64,000 bases of DNA from Rathayibacter sp. VKM Ac-2759 (GCF_009834225.1 NZ_CP047176.1:2666001-2730000); one strand, 5' to 3'. Counted from the first letter of the stretch, positions 18,262 to 27,140 are shown. The notes: a model not told the origin generated them from the letters alone. A program made the numbers and translations.

Positions 18262-18348
18262 ACTTCGGCGCGGGCGGTACGGCCGCCGGAGGGAGCGGCA
18301 CGGGGAGTGATCGCGGAGCGGATGCCTGTGGAGGCGCCCCGCTCGAAC

Positions 18349-18398
18349 GCCAGAGGCCGGCCGGCTCCGAGATGCTCTCGGGCCGACCGGCCTCTGGC
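18349..18398 (-). terminator. Hairpin between lipoprotein and ATPase genes (attenuator)
   Basis: A perfect 12-bp outer stem (gccagaggccgg with ccggcctctggc) continues inward with CGAG/CTCG pairing around a short loop. It starts 8 nt after the lipoprotein stop codon and lacks a U-tract. Such hairpins commonly stabilise or partially terminate transcripts, so that the binding protein is made in excess of the membrane components. Confidence 0.6.
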
Positions 18399-18406
18399 GG
18401 CTGCCG

Positions 18407-19492
18407 CTAGGAGGCGGCCGGAGCCGACGGCGACTCGACGGTGATCGAGCCGTCGATGATGCCCTCCTTGATGCTGTCGAGCTCGCCCTGCAGGTCGGCC
18501 GACACCTTGGACTCGAAGTCGTGGAACGGCGCGATGCCGACTCCGTCGTTCTCGAGCGTGCCCACGTACGGGGTCGCGTCGAACGCGTCGGCGCCCGCGG
18601 AGCTCGTCACATCGGACGTGCCCGCCTCGATCCCCTTGAGGATGGAGGTCAGGTACAGGTCGGCGCCGTCCGGGTAGGTCTCGTAGAGGTCTGCGTCGAC
18701 ACCGACCATCGCGATCTCCTTGCCGGAGTCGCGGATCGCCTCGATCGCGGACTGGAAGATCGGCCCGCCGACGGGGAGGATGACGTCGGCGTTCTGGTCG
18801 ATCAGCGACTGCGCGGCCGACTTGGCCTCGACACCGGCGGCGAAGCCTCCGGTGAACGAACCGGTCTGCGCGTCGACGTCCCAGCCCACGACCTTGACGT
18901 CGGCGCTCTTCTGCTCGTTGTAGTACTTCACGCCGTCCGCGAAGCCGTCCATGAAGATGGTCACGGTCGGGTACTGCGCGCCACCGAAGGTGCCGACGAC
19001 GCCGGTCTTCGAGTACGAGGCGGCCGCGTAGCCGGCGAGGAACGCCGACTGCGAGGTGTCGAAGGTGATCGGCTTGACGTTCGGCAGATCGATCGACGCG
19101 TCGTCGATGATCGCGAAGTCGATGTCGGTGTTCTCCTCCGCCGCGGCCGACGTGGCCTCGGCGAGCGCGAAGCCGACGGTGATGATCAGGTTGCAGCCCT
19201 GATCGACGAGGCTCGTGATGTTCGGCGCGTAGTCGGTCTCGGACTCCGAGGTGACCGTCTTCGGCGTCACGCCGAGCTCCTCGGACGCCTTCGTGAGGCC
19301 GTTGTAGCCGAGCTCGTTGAACGACTTGTCGTCGAACCCGCCCGCGTCCGAGACCATGCAGGGCAGGAAGTCGCCGCCGGCGGCAGCGCTCGAGTCGCTC
19401 TCCTCGGGGGCGGAGGCGCAACCGGCGAGAAGCGCGGTGACGCCCAGAGCGGCGAGACCGCCGAACGCAGCCTTACGCGTGGTGATAGTCAA
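18407..19492 (-). CDS. BMP-family nucleoside-binding lipoprotein
   Basis: The 361-residue precursor starts at TTG 19492, behind a GGAGGA ribosome site 6 nt upstream. It has a signal peptide ending in the lipobox LLAGC (lipidated Cys25). The mature part is a Bmp/PnrA-type basic membrane lipoprotein. Landmarks include VSDAGGFDDKSFNELGYNG near the N-terminus and the GVDADLYETYP segment. The family binds purine or pyrimidine nucleosides outside the membrane and delivers them to the importer encoded downstream. It is the first gene of the operon, behind the 40-bp tandem repeat region. Confidence 0.92.
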   Translation of the reverse strand: MTITTRKAAFGGLAALGVTALLAGCASAPEESDSSAAAGGDFLPCMVSDAGGFDDKSFNELGYNGLTKASEELGVTPKTVTSESETDYAPNITSLVDQGCNLIITVGFALAEATSAAAEENTDIDFAIIDDASIDLPNVKPITFDTSQSAFLAGYAAASYSKTGVVGTFGGAQYPTVTIFMDGFADGVKYYNEQKSADVKVVGWDVDAQTGSFTGGFAAGVEAKSAAQSLIDQNADVILPVGGPIFQSAIEAIRDSGKEIAMVGVDADLYETYPDGADLYLTSILKGIEAGTSDVTSSAGADAFDATPYVGTLENDGVGIAPFHDFESKVSADLQGELDSIKEGIIDGSITVESPSAPAAS

Positions 19493-19807
19493 GATTCGTC
19501 CTCCAAGATTCAGCCCGCGCGACCAGCGCAGCAGGCGTCGATGCCCTCACGTTACAGAGTGTGACGGAATGCTCAGCCGCCCCTGAGGCCCATCTCCGGA
19601 AGCGTTACACAGTGTTGATCTTGCGGAGGAGGCGCGAGCGCCTCCTCCGCCGCGGTCGGCTCGGGGAGGGGGGCGGGTGGGTGGAGCGTCCTGCGTCGGG
19701 CTGGCGGGAATCGCTGGCACGCGATTCCCGATCGCGCCCTCTTCCTTGAGCGGCACACCTCAGCACGCCGACCCGTCAGGGCGCACAACAGCACGGGTCG
19801 CGGTGTG

Positions 19808-20036
19808 CTCCGCGCTGCGCGCGATCGGGTGCTGGACAGGTGCACAACTCCGCGCTGCGCGCGATCGGGGGCTGGGCAGGTGCAGGGCTCCGCGCTGCGC
19901 GCGATCGGGTGCCGGAGAGGTGCACAACTCCGCGCTGCGCGCGATCGGGTACCGGACAGGTGCACAACTCCGCGCTGCGCGCGATCGGGTGCCGGACAGG
20001 TGCACAGCTCCGCGCTGCGCGCGGTCGGGGGCTGGA
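19808..20036. repeat. 40-bp tandem repeat, about 5.7 copies
   Basis: Units start at 19808, 19848, 19888, 19928, 19968 and 20008, an exact period of 40. Each begins ctccgcgctgcgcgcgatcg, continues with a variable gggtgccggacaggtgcaca, and differs from the others at only a few positions. There are no unique spacers and no cas genes, so it is a minisatellite and not a CRISPR array. The core gcgctgcgcgc is self-complementary and could form short hairpins. Confidence 0.9.
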
Positions 20037-20067
20037 GGCGGGGGGCGGGAGGCGGGGGCGGGAACGG

Positions 20068-20104
20068 CGAAGCGCGGCGCCTCCGGGGGGAGGGCCGCGC
20101 TTCG
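20068..20104 (-). terminator. Terminator hairpin of guanylyltransferase gene
   Basis: A perfect 11-bp inverted repeat (cgaagcgcggc with gccgcgcttcg) around a 15-nt G-rich loop lies 16 nt beyond the minus-strand stop of the mannose-1-phosphate guanylyltransferase gene. It has no U-tract, as is usual for high-GC actinobacteria. Confidence 0.7.
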
Positions 20105-20119
20105 GGAGGTGGGGTGGGG

Positions 20120-21253
20120 CTAGAGGACGTCGGTGCGGCCCGAGAGGCGGAGGGCGTCGACGACGCCCTTGACCTTCTGGGCGTTCTCGGTCGTCGTCAC
20201 CAGGAGGGCGTCGGGGGTGTCGACGACGACGATGTCCTTCACGCCGATCAGGGCGATGAGGCGGTTGCCGCCGCTGACGACGATGCCGGTCGCGGAGTCC
20301 GCCAGGACCCGGACGTCCTCGCCGAGGATCGCGAGGTCGGAGCGCAGACCGCTCGCGTGCAGCTTGGCGATGGAGGCGAAGTCGCCCACGTCGTCCCACG
20401 AGAAGTGCCCGGGGATCACGGCGAGCTTGCCCGCCGCGGCCGCCGGCTCGGCGACCGAGTAGTCGATCGCGATCTTCTCCAGGCCCGGCCAGATGCGGTC
20501 GACGACCGCGCCGCGCTCGGGGGTGTCCCACGCCTCCGCGAGCTCGAGGAGACCCGCGAGCAGCTTCGGCTTCGAACGGCCGAGCTCCTCGAGGAGGCGG
20601 TCGGCGCGGGCGATGAACATGCCCGCGTTCCAGAGGTACTGACCGCTCGCCACGTACTCGCGGGCCGTGTCGGCGTCGGGCTTCTCGACGAAGGAGTCGA
20701 CGGCGAGCGTGTGCGCGGCGCCCTCGATGCCGAGGTGGTCGCCGGTGCGGATGTAGCCGAAGCCGACAGCGGGCTCGGTGGGCGTGATGCCGATGGTCGC
20801 GATGTAGCCGGCGTCGGCGGCGACGACCGCCTCGGCGACGGCGTCGTGGAAGAGCGGCTGGCCGCTGATGACGTGGTCGGCGGCGAAGGAGCCGATGATC
20901 ACTCCGGGCTCGCGGCGCTCGAGGATCGCGGCGGCGAGGCCGATCGCGGCGGAGGAGTCGCGGGGCTCGCTCTCGAGGACGACGTTGAGGTCCTCGAGGT
21001 GCTCGAGCTGCTCCTCGACCGCGGCGCGGTGCGCACGGCCCGTCACCACCATGATCCGGTCCGCACCCGAGATCGGCGCGAGACGGTCCCAGGTGTCGCG
21101 GAGGAGGGTCTGGCCCGAGCCCGTCAGGTCGTGCAGGAACTTCGGCGCGTCGGCCCGCGACAGCGGCCACAGCCTCGACCCGATCCCCCCGGCGGGGATC
21201 ACGCTGTAGAAGCGGTCGAGCGGGGCGCGGCCATCGGTCTCAGGTGGTGTCAT
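20120..21253 (-). CDS. manC: Mannose-1-phosphate guanylyltransferase
   Basis: The 377-residue nucleotidyltransferase has the signature VIPAGGIGSRLWPLSRADAPKF at its N-terminus (the GTP-binding loop), the FVEKPDADTAREYV segment and the WNAGMF motif. It makes GDP-mannose from mannose-1-phosphate and GTP, the donor for cell-wall and lipid mannosylation. The ATG at 21253 follows a TATCCT hexamer by 6 nt, so the transcript is probably leaderless; an upstream in-frame ATG at 21274 is less likely. It is divergent from a mannosyltransferase-like gene that would use its product. Confidence 0.9.
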   Translation of the reverse strand: MTPPETDGRAPLDRFYSVIPAGGIGSRLWPLSRADAPKFLHDLTGSGQTLLRDTWDRLAPISGADRIMVVTGRAHRAAVEEQLEHLEDLNVVLESEPRDSSAAIGLAAAILERREPGVIIGSFAADHVISGQPLFHDAVAEAVVAADAGYIATIGITPTEPAVGFGYIRTGDHLGIEGAAHTLAVDSFVEKPDADTAREYVASGQYLWNAGMFIARADRLLEELGRSKPKLLAGLLELAEAWDTPERGAVVDRIWPGLEKIAIDYSVAEPAAAAGKLAVIPGHFSWDDVGDFASIAKLHASGLRSDLAILGEDVRVLADSATGIVVSGGNRLIALIGVKDIVVVDTPDALLVTTTENAQKVKGVVDALRLSGRTDVL

Positions 21254-21259
21254 GTCCGC

Positions 21260-21265
21260 AGGATA
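21260..21265 (-). promoter_or_regulatory. -10 element of manC, leaderless type
   Basis: TATCCT on the minus strand, 6 nt before the ATG. The -35 region is weak. It shares a 76-bp spacer with the divergent glycosyltransferase promoter. Confidence 0.5.
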
Positions 21266-21328
21266 CAAGGGCACCCGAGGGAGACCGTCCGTTCACCCGG
21301 CCGCGCGCCGTCGTTCACACGGGCCCCG

Positions 21329-21334
21329 TAGCGT
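21329..21334 (+). promoter_or_regulatory. -10 element of glycosyltransferase gene, leaderless type
   Basis: TAGCGT ends 7 nt before GTG 21342. No Shine-Dalgarno is visible. Confidence 0.45.
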
Positions 21335-21341
21335 CCCGAGC

Positions 21342-22466
21342 GTGAGAGTCGCGGTCGTCACCGAGAGCTTCCTTCCGTCGTTGAACGGAGTGACCACGAG
21401 CGTCCTGCGGGTGCTCGACGAGTTCGCGGCGCGCGGCATCGAGGCGCTGGTGGTCTGCCCCGCCGCGGGAGCGCCCGCCTCCTACGCGGGGCACCGCGTC
21501 GTGGAGCACCCCGCGATCGCCTACCGCGACTTCCCGGTCGGCATCCCGACCCTCGCTCTGACCCGCGAGCTCGCCGACTTCGCACCCGACGTCGTGCACG
21601 TCGCCTCCCCCTTCTTACTGGGGGCACGCGCCATCGCCTCCGCGGGCCGGCTGGGAGTGCCCAGCGTCGCGATCTACCAGACCGATGTCGCCCGCTTCGC
21701 CGCCCGCTACGGCATCCGCGGGGCCCGCGCACTCGCCTGGAAGGTGATCCGGCAGATCCACGCCGGAGCCGACCTGACGCTCGCCCCCTCGAGCAGCGCG
21801 CTCGACGACCTCGCCGCCGCCGGCATCGAGCGCACCGCGCTCTGGGGGCGCGGAGTGCAGAGCGACCGGTTCCACCCGCGGATGCGCTCCTCCCCCTACG
21901 CGCTCGATCTGCGAGCGGCACTCCCCGACGGGGACGCTCTCGTGGGCTACATCGGCAGGATCTCGCCGGAGAAGCGGGTCGAGAGGCTCTCGGCCCTCAC
22001 CTCGCTCCCGGGAGCCGAGATCGTCGTCGGCGGCTACGGCCCCTCCTCCGCCCGCGTCGCCTCGCGCCTCGGGACGCAGGCGCGGATGCTCGGGCGACTC
22101 GACGGCGAACGACTGCCCGCCACCTTCGCGGCGCTCGACGTCTTCGTGCACACCGGCACGGAGGAGACCTTCGGCCAGACGGTCCAGGAGGCGCAGGCCT
22201 CGGGCACCGCGGTGGTCGCGCCGCACGCCGGCGGGCCGACCGACCTCATCGAGCACGGCGTCGACGGGCTCCTCTACGCGCCCGAGAGCGACTCGGACCT
22301 GCGGAGGCAGGTGGAGCGGCTCGTCCGCGACCCGGGGCTCCGCGCCCGCCTGGGCGAGGCGGGCCGGCGCCGGGTGCTGCACCGCACCTGGAGCGCACTC
22401 ACCGACGAGCTGCTGCTGCACTACGAGACGGCCGGCGCCGCCGCCGCGATGGCACCCCGCAGCTAA
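21342..22466 (+). CDS. GT4 glycosyltransferase, MgtA/PimB-like mannosyltransferase
   Basis: The 374-residue GT-B enzyme starts at GTG 21342. The N-terminal acceptor motif VAVVTESFLPSLNGVTTSVLRV and the QTDVARFAARYG segment resemble the GDP-mannose-dependent MgtA/PimB group. The C-terminal domain has YIGRISPEKRVERL, the EX7E-type region HTGTEETFGQTVQEAQASG and the GGPTDLIEHG nucleotide loop. It likely adds alpha-mannosyl residues to glycolipid or diacylglycerol acceptors on the inner membrane face. Divergent pairing with the GDP-mannose synthesis gene supports the donor assignment. The acceptor is unproven. Confidence 0.85.
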   Translation: MRVAVVTESFLPSLNGVTTSVLRVLDEFAARGIEALVVCPAAGAPASYAGHRVVEHPAIAYRDFPVGIPTLALTRELADFAPDVVHVASPFLLGARAIASAGRLGVPSVAIYQTDVARFAARYGIRGARALAWKVIRQIHAGADLTLAPSSSALDDLAAAGIERTALWGRGVQSDRFHPRMRSSPYALDLRAALPDGDALVGYIGRISPEKRVERLSALTSLPGAEIVVGGYGPSSARVASRLGTQARMLGRLDGERLPATFAALDVFVHTGTEETFGQTVQEAQASGTAVVAPHAGGPTDLIEHGVDGLLYAPESDSDLRRQVERLVRDPGLRARLGEAGRRRVLHRTWSALTDELLLHYETAGAAAAMAPRS

Positions 22467-22477
22467 GGCTCGCCTAA
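22459..22477 (+). promoter_or_regulatory. DtxR/IdeR-like iron box upstream of sdhC
   Basis: The 19-mer gcagctaaggctcgcctaa matches 13 of 19 positions of the DtxR/IdeR consensus (TTAGGTTAGSCTAACCTAA), with the right half-site nearly complete. It overlaps the glycosyltransferase stop codon and lies just upstream of the sdh -35 region. It was scored by eye only. Confidence 0.4.
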
Positions 22478-22501
22478 GCCGCGGATGTCTGTGGGGCCGC
22501 C

Positions 22502-22507
22502 TAGAAT
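22502..22507 (+). promoter_or_regulatory. -10 element of sdhCDAB
   Basis: TAGAAT (5 of 6 to TATAAT), about 97 bp before the sdhC start. The -35 position is GC-rich and weak. Confidence 0.45.
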
Positions 22508-22603
22508 TCGAAGGCGAGTTCCTCGCGCTCCCCCGCCCCGCCCGCGCCTCCGAGACGCGGATCAGGTCAGGCCGAAGGAGTCCACAACCAGGGAGGGTTG
22601 TCC

Positions 22604-23026
22604 GTGTCAGTTCAAGCTGCTCAGACCCTCGCACCCCGGAAGCAGGGGAAGATCCGGCGTCCGGCCGGCACCCTCTACCGCGGTCGCGAAGGCATGTGGT
22701 CGTGGGTGCTCCACCGCATCACCGGTGTCGCCATCTTCTTCTTCCTCCTCGTCCACGTCCTCGACTCGGCTCTCATCGCCGTGAGCCCCGAGGCCTACAA
22801 CGCGGTCATCGGCACGTACAAGAACCCGATCATGGGTCTCGGCGAGACGGGTCTCGTGGGAGCGATCGCGTTCCACGCCCTCAACGGCCTGCGGATCATC
22901 CTGGTCGACTTCTGGAGCTGGGCGACCCGCAACCAGCGCGTGCTGTTCTGGGTCGTCATCGGCCTGTGGGTCGTGCTGATGCTCGGCTTCGCACCCCGCC
23001 ACCTGATCAACGTCTTCAGCGAGTGA
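22604..23026 (+). CDS. sdhC: Succinate dehydrogenase cytochrome b556 subunit
   Basis: The 140-residue membrane anchor has three hydrophobic helices (about residues 36-58, 75-97 and 105-127). The motif GMWSWVLHRITGVAIFFFLL contains the conserved SxxHRxTG pattern of the quinone site. IAFHALNGLRIILVDF carries the heme-ligand histidine. GTG 22604 is preferred over TTG 22598, because the GGAGG ribosome site at 22592-22596 is properly spaced only from the former. First gene of sdhCDAB. Confidence 0.93.
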   Translation: MSVQAAQTLAPRKQGKIRRPAGTLYRGREGMWSWVLHRITGVAIFFFLLVHVLDSALIAVSPEAYNAVIGTYKNPIMGLGETGLVGAIAFHALNGLRIILVDFWSWATRNQRVLFWVVIGLWVVLMLGFAPRHLINVFSE

Positions 23027-23033
23027 GGTCCCA

Positions 23034-23477
23034 GTGAGCACCGTCGCTTCCCCGCGAACCCCCCACACTCCGACCCGCTCCTCCGGCACCAACTGGGAGA
23101 AGTGGGGATGGATCTACATGCGCGCCTCCGGCATCGTGCTGATCGTCCTGATCTTCGGGCACCTGATCTTCAACCTGCTCCTCGGCGACGGCATCAAGGC
23201 CATCGACTTCGGGTTCGTGGGCGGCAAGCTCGCCAACCCGTTCTGGCAGTGGTGGGACGTCCTGATGCTGTGGCTCGCGCTGATCCACGGCGGCAACGGC
23301 ATGCGCACGCTGGTCAACGACTACGCCACGTCGCCGCTGCTGGCCCGTGCCTTCAAGGGCGGCATCCTCGTCGCGGTCGTCTCGCTGATCGTCCTGGGCA
23401 CCTGGGTCGTCTTCGCGTTCGACCCGTGCCCGCCCGGCGCAGACCCGTCGCTGCTGGCGTCGTTCTGCTCGGCCTGA
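23034..23477 (+). CDS. sdhD: Succinate dehydrogenase hydrophobic membrane anchor subunit
   Basis: The 147-residue protein has three transmembrane helices (about 28-50, 70-92 and 106-128) and the conserved histidine in [14 protein letters not shown]. It forms the quinone and heme pocket with SdhC. It starts at GTG 23034, 7 bp after sdhC. The C-terminal tail is cysteine-containing (FDPCPPGAD ... FCSA), which is not a known functional feature. Confidence 0.9.
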   Translation: MSTVASPRTPHTPTRSSGTNWEKWGWIYMRASGIVLIVLIFGHLIFNLLLGDGIKAIDFGFVGGKLANPFWQWWDVLMLWLALIHGGNGMRTLVNDYATSPLLARAFKGGILVAVVSLIVLGTWVVFAFDPCPPGADPSLLASFCSA

Positions 23478-23541
23478 CCCCGTCGAGCCGCGCCACTCCC
23501 GTCCACGTCCCTCCCTTCCCGCACATCGGAGCATCTCCCCA

Positions 23542-25377
23542 GTGAGCACACCAGGCCACACCCACGGCGGCGCAGACCAGAGCGCCTTCACGCAGACCGT
23601 CGGCCCCGACGGCGTCCACTACCACCAGTTCGACGTGGTGATCGTCGGCGCCGGCGGTGCCGGGATGCGGGCGGCCATCGAGGCCGGTCCGAAGGCGAAG
23701 ACCGCCGTGATCTCGAAGCTCTACCCGACGCGCTCCCACACGGGAGCGGCGCAGGGCGGCATGGCCGCCGCCCTCGCCAACGTCGAGGAGGACAGCTGGG
23801 AGTGGCACACCTTCGACACCGTCAAGGGCGGCGACTACCTCGTCGACCAGGACGCGGCGGAGATCCTCGCGAAGGAGGCCATCGACGCGGTCATCGACCT
23901 CGAGAACATGGGCCTCCCGTTCAACCGCACCGAGGACGGCAAGATCGACCAGCGCCGCTTCGGCGGTCACACCCGCGACCACGGCAAGGCCCCGGTGCGC
24001 CGGGCCTGCTACGCGGCCGACCGCACGGGCCACATGATCCTGCAGACGCTGTTCCAGAACTGCGTCCGCCTCGGCATCAACTTCTACAACGAGTTCTACG
24101 TGCTCGACCTCGTGATGACCGAGGTCGACGGAGTGAAGAAGCCGTCCGGCGTCGTCGCCTACGAGCTCGCGACCGGTGAGCTCCACGTGTTCCAGGCGAA
24201 GGCGATCATCTTCGCCACCGGCGGCTTCGGCAAGATCTACAAGACGACGTCCAACGCGCACACCCTCACGGGCGACGGCGTCGGCATCATCTGGCGGAAG
24301 GGCCTGCCGCTGGAGGACATGGAGTTCTTCCAGTTCCACCCGACCGGACTCGCCGGGCTCGGCATCCTCCTCACGGAGGGAGCGCGAGGCGAGGGGGCGA
24401 TCCTGCGCAACGCCTCCGGTGAGCGCTTCATGGAGCGCTACGCCCCCACCATCAAGGACCTCGCGCCGCGCGATATCGTCGCCCGCTGCATGGTCCAGGA
24501 GGTGGCGGAGGGGCGCGGTGCGGGCCCGCACAAGGACTACGTGCTGCTCGACTGCACGCACCTCGGCGCCGAGGTGCTCGAGACGAAGCTGCCCGACATC
24601 ACCGAGTTCGCCCGCACCTACCTCGGCGTCGACCCGGTCGTCGAGCCGGTGCCCGTGATGCCGACCGCGCACTACGCGATGGGCGGCATCCCGACGAACG
24701 TGAAGGCGGAGGTCCTCTCGGACAACACCACGGTCGTCCCCGGCCTCTACGCCGCCGGCGAGTGCGCGTGCGTCTCGGTGCACGGCTCCAACCGCCTGGG
24801 CACCAACTCGCTCCTCGACATCAACGTCTTCGGCAAGCGCAGCGGCAACAACGCCGCCGACTACTCCAAGACCATCGACTTCACTCCCCTGCCCGCCGAT
24901 CCGGCCGGTGCGATCCGCGAGATGCTCACCTCGCTCCGCTCCGCCACCGGCACCGAGCGGATCGCCTCGATCCGCAAGGAGTTGCAGGACGAGATGGACA
25001 AGAACGCGCAGGTGTTCCGCACCGACGAGTCGCTGAAGTCGGTCACCGACACGATCCAGCGCCTCCGCGACCGGTTCCGCAACATCTCGGTGCAGGACAA
25101 GGGCAAGCGCTTCAACACCGACCTCCTCGAGGCCGTCGAGCTGGGCTTCCTGCTCGACCTCGCCGAGGTCGTCGTCTACTCCGCTCGCAACCGCAAGGAG
25201 AGCCGTGGCGGTCACATGCGCGACGACTTCCCCAAGCGCGACGACGAGGGATACATGCAGCACACGATGGCGTACCTCTCCGGTGACGCCCACTCCTCCG
25301 ATGCGGGCGACCACATCCGCCTCGATTGGAAGCCCGTCGTGATCACCCGGTATCAGCCGATGGAGAGGAAGTACTAG
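23542..25377 (+). CDS. sdhA: Succinate dehydrogenase flavoprotein subunit
   Basis: The 611-residue protein carries the FAD dinucleotide fold ([18 protein letters not shown]). The covalent flavin histidine lies in [19 protein letters not shown]. Active-site segments include [21 protein letters not shown], the arginine/histidine in [12 protein letters not shown] and the C-terminal SGDAHSS. It oxidises succinate to fumarate in the TCA cycle and passes electrons through SdhB. GTG 23542 lies 64 bp after sdhD. Confidence 0.95.
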   Translation: MSTPGHTHGGADQSAFTQTVGPDGVHYHQFDVVIVGAGGAGMRAAIEAGPKAKTAVISKLYPTRSHTGAAQGGMAAALANVEEDSWEWHTFDTVKGGDYLVDQDAAEILAKEAIDAVIDLENMGLPFNRTEDGKIDQRRFGGHTRDHGKAPVRRACYAADRTGHMILQTLFQNCVRLGINFYNEFYVLDLVMTEVDGVKKPSGVVAYELATGELHVFQAKAIIFATGGFGKIYKTTSNAHTLTGDGVGIIWRKGLPLEDMEFFQFHPTGLAGLGILLTEGARGEGAILRNASGERFMERYAPTIKDLAPRDIVARCMVQEVAEGRGAGPHKDYVLLDCTHLGAEVLETKLPDITEFARTYLGVDPVVEPVPVMPTAHYAMGGIPTNVKAEVLSDNTTVVPGLYAAGECACVSVHGSNRLGTNSLLDINVFGKRSGNNAADYSKTIDFTPLPADPAGAIREMLTSLRSATGTERIASIRKELQDEMDKNAQVFRTDESLKSVTDTIQRLRDRFRNISVQDKGKRFNTDLLEAVELGFLLDLAEVVVYSARNRKESRGGHMRDDFPKRDDEGYMQHTMAYLSGDAHSSDAGDHIRLDWKPVVITRYQPMERKY

Positions 25378-25379
25378 CC

Positions 25380-26141
25380 ATGTCGACCGCTACCCTCGAG
25401 CAGCCCTCCGCGGCCCCCGCGGCACCGGAGGCGTTCACCGTCACCTTCATCATCCGCCGCTTCGACCCCGAGGTCGACGCCGAGCCGCGCTGGCAGGACT
25501 TCGACGTCGAGATGTTCTCGACCGACCGCGTCCTCGACGCCCTGCACCGCATCAAGTGGGACCAGGACGGCTCGCTCACCTTCCGCCGCTCGTGCGCGCA
25601 CGGCATCTGCGGCTCGGACGCGATGCGGATCAACGGCCGCAACCGCCTGGCCTGCAAGACGCTGATCAAGGATCTCGACATCTCGCAGCCGATCTACATC
25701 GAGGCGATCAAGGGCCTGCCGCTCGAGAAGGACCTCGTCGTCGACATGGAGCCGTTCTTCGCGTCGTTCCGCGAGGTGCAGCCGTTCCTGATCGCCAACA
25801 CCCCGGCGCCCAAGGGCAAGGAGCGCGTGCAGTCGGTCGCCGACCGCGCCCGCTTCGACGACACCACCAAGTGCATCCTCTGCGCCGCGTGCACCTCGTC
25901 GTGCCCGGTGTTCTGGACCGACGGGCAGTACTTCGGCCCGGCCGCCATCGTCAACGCGCACCGCTTCATCTTCGACTCGCGCGACGACGCGGGTGGCGCG
26001 CGCCTCGACATCCTCAACGACAAGGAGGGCGTGTGGCGCTGCCGCACGACCTTCAACTGCACGGAGGCGTGCCCGCGCGGCATCCAGATCACGCAGGCGA
26101 TCGCCGAGGTGAAGCAGGCGGTCATCCGCGGCCGCGCCTGA
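25380..26141 (+). CDS. sdhB: Succinate dehydrogenase iron-sulfur subunit
   Basis: The 253-residue protein has an N-terminal 2Fe-2S domain (CAHGICGSDAMRINGRNRLAC) and a C-terminal domain with the 4Fe-4S and 3Fe-4S cysteine sets (CILCAACTSSCPVF, then CRTTFNCTEACPRGI). It relays electrons from the flavoprotein to the membrane quinone site. ATG 25380 follows the sdhA stop by 2 nt with a gagaggaag ribosome site inside sdhA. The operon ends in the strong nested hairpin downstream. Confidence 0.95.
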   Translation: MSTATLEQPSAAPAAPEAFTVTFIIRRFDPEVDAEPRWQDFDVEMFSTDRVLDALHRIKWDQDGSLTFRRSCAHGICGSDAMRINGRNRLACKTLIKDLDISQPIYIEAIKGLPLEKDLVVDMEPFFASFREVQPFLIANTPAPKGKERVQSVADRARFDDTTKCILCAACTSSCPVFWTDGQYFGPAAIVNAHRFIFDSRDDAGGARLDILNDKEGVWRCRTTFNCTEACPRGIQITQAIAEVKQAVIRGRA

Positions 26142-26146
26142 TCACC

Positions 26147-26221
26147 CTCGGCTCGCAGAAGCACCTTCGGCTCGTCAGAATCCTCGGATTCGACGAGCCG
26201 AACGTGTTTCCGCGAGCCGGA
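26147..26221 (+). terminator. Nested palindromic hairpin, sdh terminator; copy 1 of palindrome family
   Basis: The inner stem ttcggctcgtcagaatcc pairs with ggattcgacgagccgaa (26166-26202, one bulge). The outer arms cggctcgcagaagcac and gtgtttccgcgagccg also pair. It lies just after sdhB and is the first member of a family with three more copies after the next gene. Confidence 0.75.
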
Positions 26222-26321
26222 GATGGTGTTGAGGTTCCTCCACAGGAGCTTCGCTCCTCATCTGTCCCCGGAACAGAGAGCGCGCGAGCCACGAAGGTGC
26301 CGGCGCCGCCAGAGTCGGCGC

Positions 26322-27131
26322 ATGCAGTACGGCGTGCACCACATCGGGTATCTACGAGCCATCGGAGTCGATGCTCCGACAGCAGTGCGCCGTGGCGCAC
26401 TGAAGCGGATCCGGCGGGGCTGGTACGCCTCGCCGGGCGCTTCCGACGAGGAGCTGCGCGCGGCCGACGCTTGCGGCTCCCTGACCTGCATCTCGTTGCT
26501 CGCCGAGGCCGGTGCCTTCCGTCCTCCGGACGACCGCCTGCACCTCGCGCTCACCTCGAGCTCACGCCCTCGGCCGCACGCCCTCGACTCCGACATCGTC
26601 ACCCACTGGAGTCACCGGGTCCGGGAGGCTGAGTACCGCTCGATCCGGACGACACGCGAGGAGGCCCTCGCGCTCGTCGTACTGTGCCAACCGCTCGAGT
26701 ACGCGATCGCCGTCATCGACTCGTGCCTGCACCTGCGCCTCATCGGCGCCGATCAGCTGGAACGAGTCATCCGTGCTCTGCCTCGTCGCTTCGTCGGTCT
26801 CGCTGCGCTCGTCGACGCCCGGGCGGAGGCGGGGACGGAGTCGATCACGCGCGTGCGGCTGCACTTCGGAGGGATCGGGTGCGAACTGCAGGTCGAGGTC
26901 CCGGGCCTCGGACGAGTCGACATCGTCATCGACGGGTGGTTGATCCTCGAGATCGACAGTCGCGCCTGGCACGACGACCAGCGGTCGTACCAGAGGGACC
27001 GCCACCGCGATCGCGTAGCGGCGGAGCTCGGGTACACACCCCTCCGACTCACCTACGCGGACGTGATGCACGACTGGCCCCACACCCTCGACGGCATCGT
27101 CGCGGTGCTCCTCCGCGGCCGCCCGCGCTGA
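26322..27131 (+). CDS. AbiEi-like antitoxin-domain / DUF559 (Vsr-like endonuclease fold) protein
   Basis: The 269-residue protein starts at ATG 26322. The N-terminal part (AVRRGALKRIRRGWYASPGA ...) has the winged-helix pattern of AbiEi-type antitoxins. The C-terminal part (VDIVIDGWLILEIDSRAWH ... YQRDRHRDRVAAELGYTPLRL) matches the DUF559/very-short-patch-repair endonuclease fold, with the acidic residues in place. Such fusions are widespread in actinobacteria but have no settled function. The gene is flanked on both sides by copies of the same palindrome, has no partner toxin gene and shares no operon. It may be a mobile or defence-associated orphan. Confidence 0.75.
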   Translation: MQYGVHHIGYLRAIGVDAPTAVRRGALKRIRRGWYASPGASDEELRAADACGSLTCISLLAEAGAFRPPDDRLHLALTSSSRPRPHALDSDIVTHWSHRVREAEYRSIRTTREEALALVVLCQPLEYAIAVIDSCLHLRLIGADQLERVIRALPRRFVGLAALVDARAEAGTESITRVRLHFGGIGCELQVEVPGLGRVDIVIDGWLILEIDSRAWHDDQRSYQRDRHRDRVAAELGYTPLRLTYADVMHDWPHTLDGIVAVLLRGRPR

Positions 27132-27140
27132 GCCGCCACC

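Larger units (their letters stand above)
19493..20119. other. Intergenic region between divergent-end genes: upstream region of nucleoside operon plus tandem repeats
   Basis: No gene was found in 627 bp. Next to the lipoprotein gene (19550-19620) the minus strand carries two TGTAACG-type segments about 50 bp apart, candidates for -10 or regulator sites. A remnant resembling the roughly 110-bp element (gggaatcgctggcacgcgat) lies near 19697-19735. The six-copy 40-bp tandem repeat occupies 19808-20036, and a terminator hairpin for the guanylyltransferase gene lies at 20068-20104. Confidence 0.75.

Noticed and set aside
19808..20036. CRISPR array
   Set aside because: The 40-bp units are contiguous with no unique spacers, and no cas gene is near.
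22598..22600. TTG as the sdhC start
   Set aside because: The GGAGG site ends 1 nt before it. GTG 22604 has the correct spacing.
26142..26321. tRNA or small RNA gene
   Set aside because: The stems are palindromes of the same family found at 27141-27400. No cloverleaf or tRNA end motif fits.
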